Part shown: positions 63,536 to 64,000 of the stretch, piece by piece
How the letters are laid out: every line of letters begins with the position of its first letter
Numbering within the stretch: position 1 is the first letter of the stretch
Source: Janthinobacterium sp. 344
Lineage (GTDB): Bacteria > Pseudomonadota > Gammaproteobacteria > Burkholderiales > Burkholderiaceae_D
Length of the DNA stretch: 64,000 nucleotides
Reading direction: 5' to 3'
Assembly: GCF_900112025.1 (NCBI RefSeq)
Contig: NZ_FOKL01000001.1
Span: forward strand, 151,648 to 215,647
Translations under genes and position numbers: made by a program
The notes under the pieces: model-generated
The model's input: the letters and a program-made list of their open reading frames with translations, nothing else
Databases searched by the model: none
Told to the model about the DNA's origin: nothing

Positions 63536-64000
63536 ACGGCGGTCCCGGCGCCAGCGGGCTGGGCCAACAATGGCGTCGGCTTGCGCCCGCTGGGCTAAGC
63601 CGGCCTACGCCGAGCGACGCCACCAGAGAGAAAACGGCAGGCAAAAAAAAACCGGCTTCGCAAGTCGCGGCAGCCGGTTGAAACGCTGTTTCAGAGCGCA
63701 GGGATAAACTGGGAAAGCTGGTAAAACAAACACAGCGGAAATCGTGCCGGTCATTGAGGTGTCCGGCAACCTTGGGCCCGGGGTTTCCGTGCGCCATGTA
63801 TCCACTATGCCAGCCCTTCCTCGCGGCAGGCTTAGGACTTCATTAAATCCCCGGCCTGACGGTCGCTTTTCCTGTTCCCTGCCCTGCTTTCATTGCTATC
63901 AAAACAATTTTGACGTGTCTGGTGCCGATGGTTGAGCTCACCGGCTAAGCTGTTGAGTCATGCCTGCATCCTATCGCTCCCGGAGCGTAGTGATATGCGC
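63536..64000. other. Gene-free end of the window
   Basis: About 465 bp with no supported protein gene on either strand. Near the aminopeptidase stop a 9-bp stem (CCAGCGGGC 63551-63559 / GCCCGCTGG 63585-63593) could end that mRNA but lacks a T-run. Farther on are a minus-strand terminator (separate entry) and a TCAAAA-CAA-TTTTGA palindrome at 63899-63913. An RNA gene on the minus strand is possible. Confidence 0.45.
63643..63693 (-). terminator. Minus-strand intrinsic terminator with upstream hairpin
   Basis: On the minus strand a TGAAAC-AGC-GTTTCA hairpin (63679-63693) is followed by AACCGGCT...AGCCGGTT (63650-63679, 14-nt loop) and a run of seven or more T residues. No minus-strand protein gene lies upstream within the window, so it ends either an RNA gene in 63.7-64 kb or a transcript entering from beyond the window. 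Confidence 0.82.

Overview
The window is GC-rich DNA from a Gram-negative chromosome. Gene content and protein style (assimilatory nirBD-nasA nitrate genes, a dadAX pair, a glpDSTPQUVK-type glycerol locus, RcnB-like and DUF2946-like periplasmic proteins, several c-di-GMP enzymes) fit a beta-proteobacterium of the order Burkholderiales, most likely family Oxalobacteraceae (Janthinobacterium/Massilia/Duganella type). That placement is inference from style. I see no insertion sequence, prophage, integrase, CRISPR array or secondary-metabolite cluster.

Layout. 1-10 kb: tRNA-Arg(ACG), a PAS/GAF hybrid histidine kinase, a receiver-GGDEF protein, a soluble NarX-type kinase, small unknown proteins, a type II NADH dehydrogenase and a putative outer-membrane barrel. 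10-18.6 kb: a chemoreceptor, a four-gene periplasmic copper operon read leftward from a textbook CueR-type promoter, a membrane diguanylate cyclase with a perfect FNR/Anr box upstream, and a flavin reductase. 18.6-21.8 kb: dadA-alr with a divergent Lrp-type regulator and a nested palindromic element at the alr 3' end. 21.9-30.1 kb: ordinary chromosomal genes (EamA exporter with AraC regulator, GlxA-type regulator divergent from a cysteine hydrolase, YdcF-like protein, several unknowns). 30.1-40.3 kb: a complete glycerol ABC-transport and catabolism locus (glpD-S-T-P-Q-U-V-K) with divergent glpR. 40.6-45.1 kb: MarR regulator, small membrane protein, PLP-dependent dehydratase, an AGDEF-type diguanylate cyclase translationally coupled to cysC. 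45.2-53.5 kb: the nitrate assimilation operon (transporter, nirB, nirD, FAD reductase, nasA) behind a sigma-54 promoter and an ANTAR-type two-hexaloop leader with an attenuating terminator. 53.6-64 kb: PHP-type metallohydrolase, RcnB-like protein, LysR regulator divergent from a RidA protein, prolyl oligopeptidase, glutathione transferase and M1 aminopeptidase, ending in a gene-free stretch with a strong minus-strand terminator.

How the parts work together. Glycerol is imported by GlpSTPQ(U)V, phosphorylated by GlpK and oxidised by GlpD, with GlpR probably repressing both directions from TTTGTTCGTT repeats. Nitrate is imported by the MFS carrier, reduced by NasA (electrons from the FAD reductase) and then by NirBD to ammonium; expression appears to need nitrogen limitation (sigma-54) and a nitrate-responsive ANTAR antiterminator (NasT/NasR type) that is not encoded here. 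The most distinctive observations are the nas leader RNA, the complementary loss of ATPase motifs in GlpS and GlpT, the CueR promoter that predicts a leaderless mRNA, the FNR box before a diguanylate cyclase gene, the terminator between glpV and glpK, and the palindromic element behind alr.
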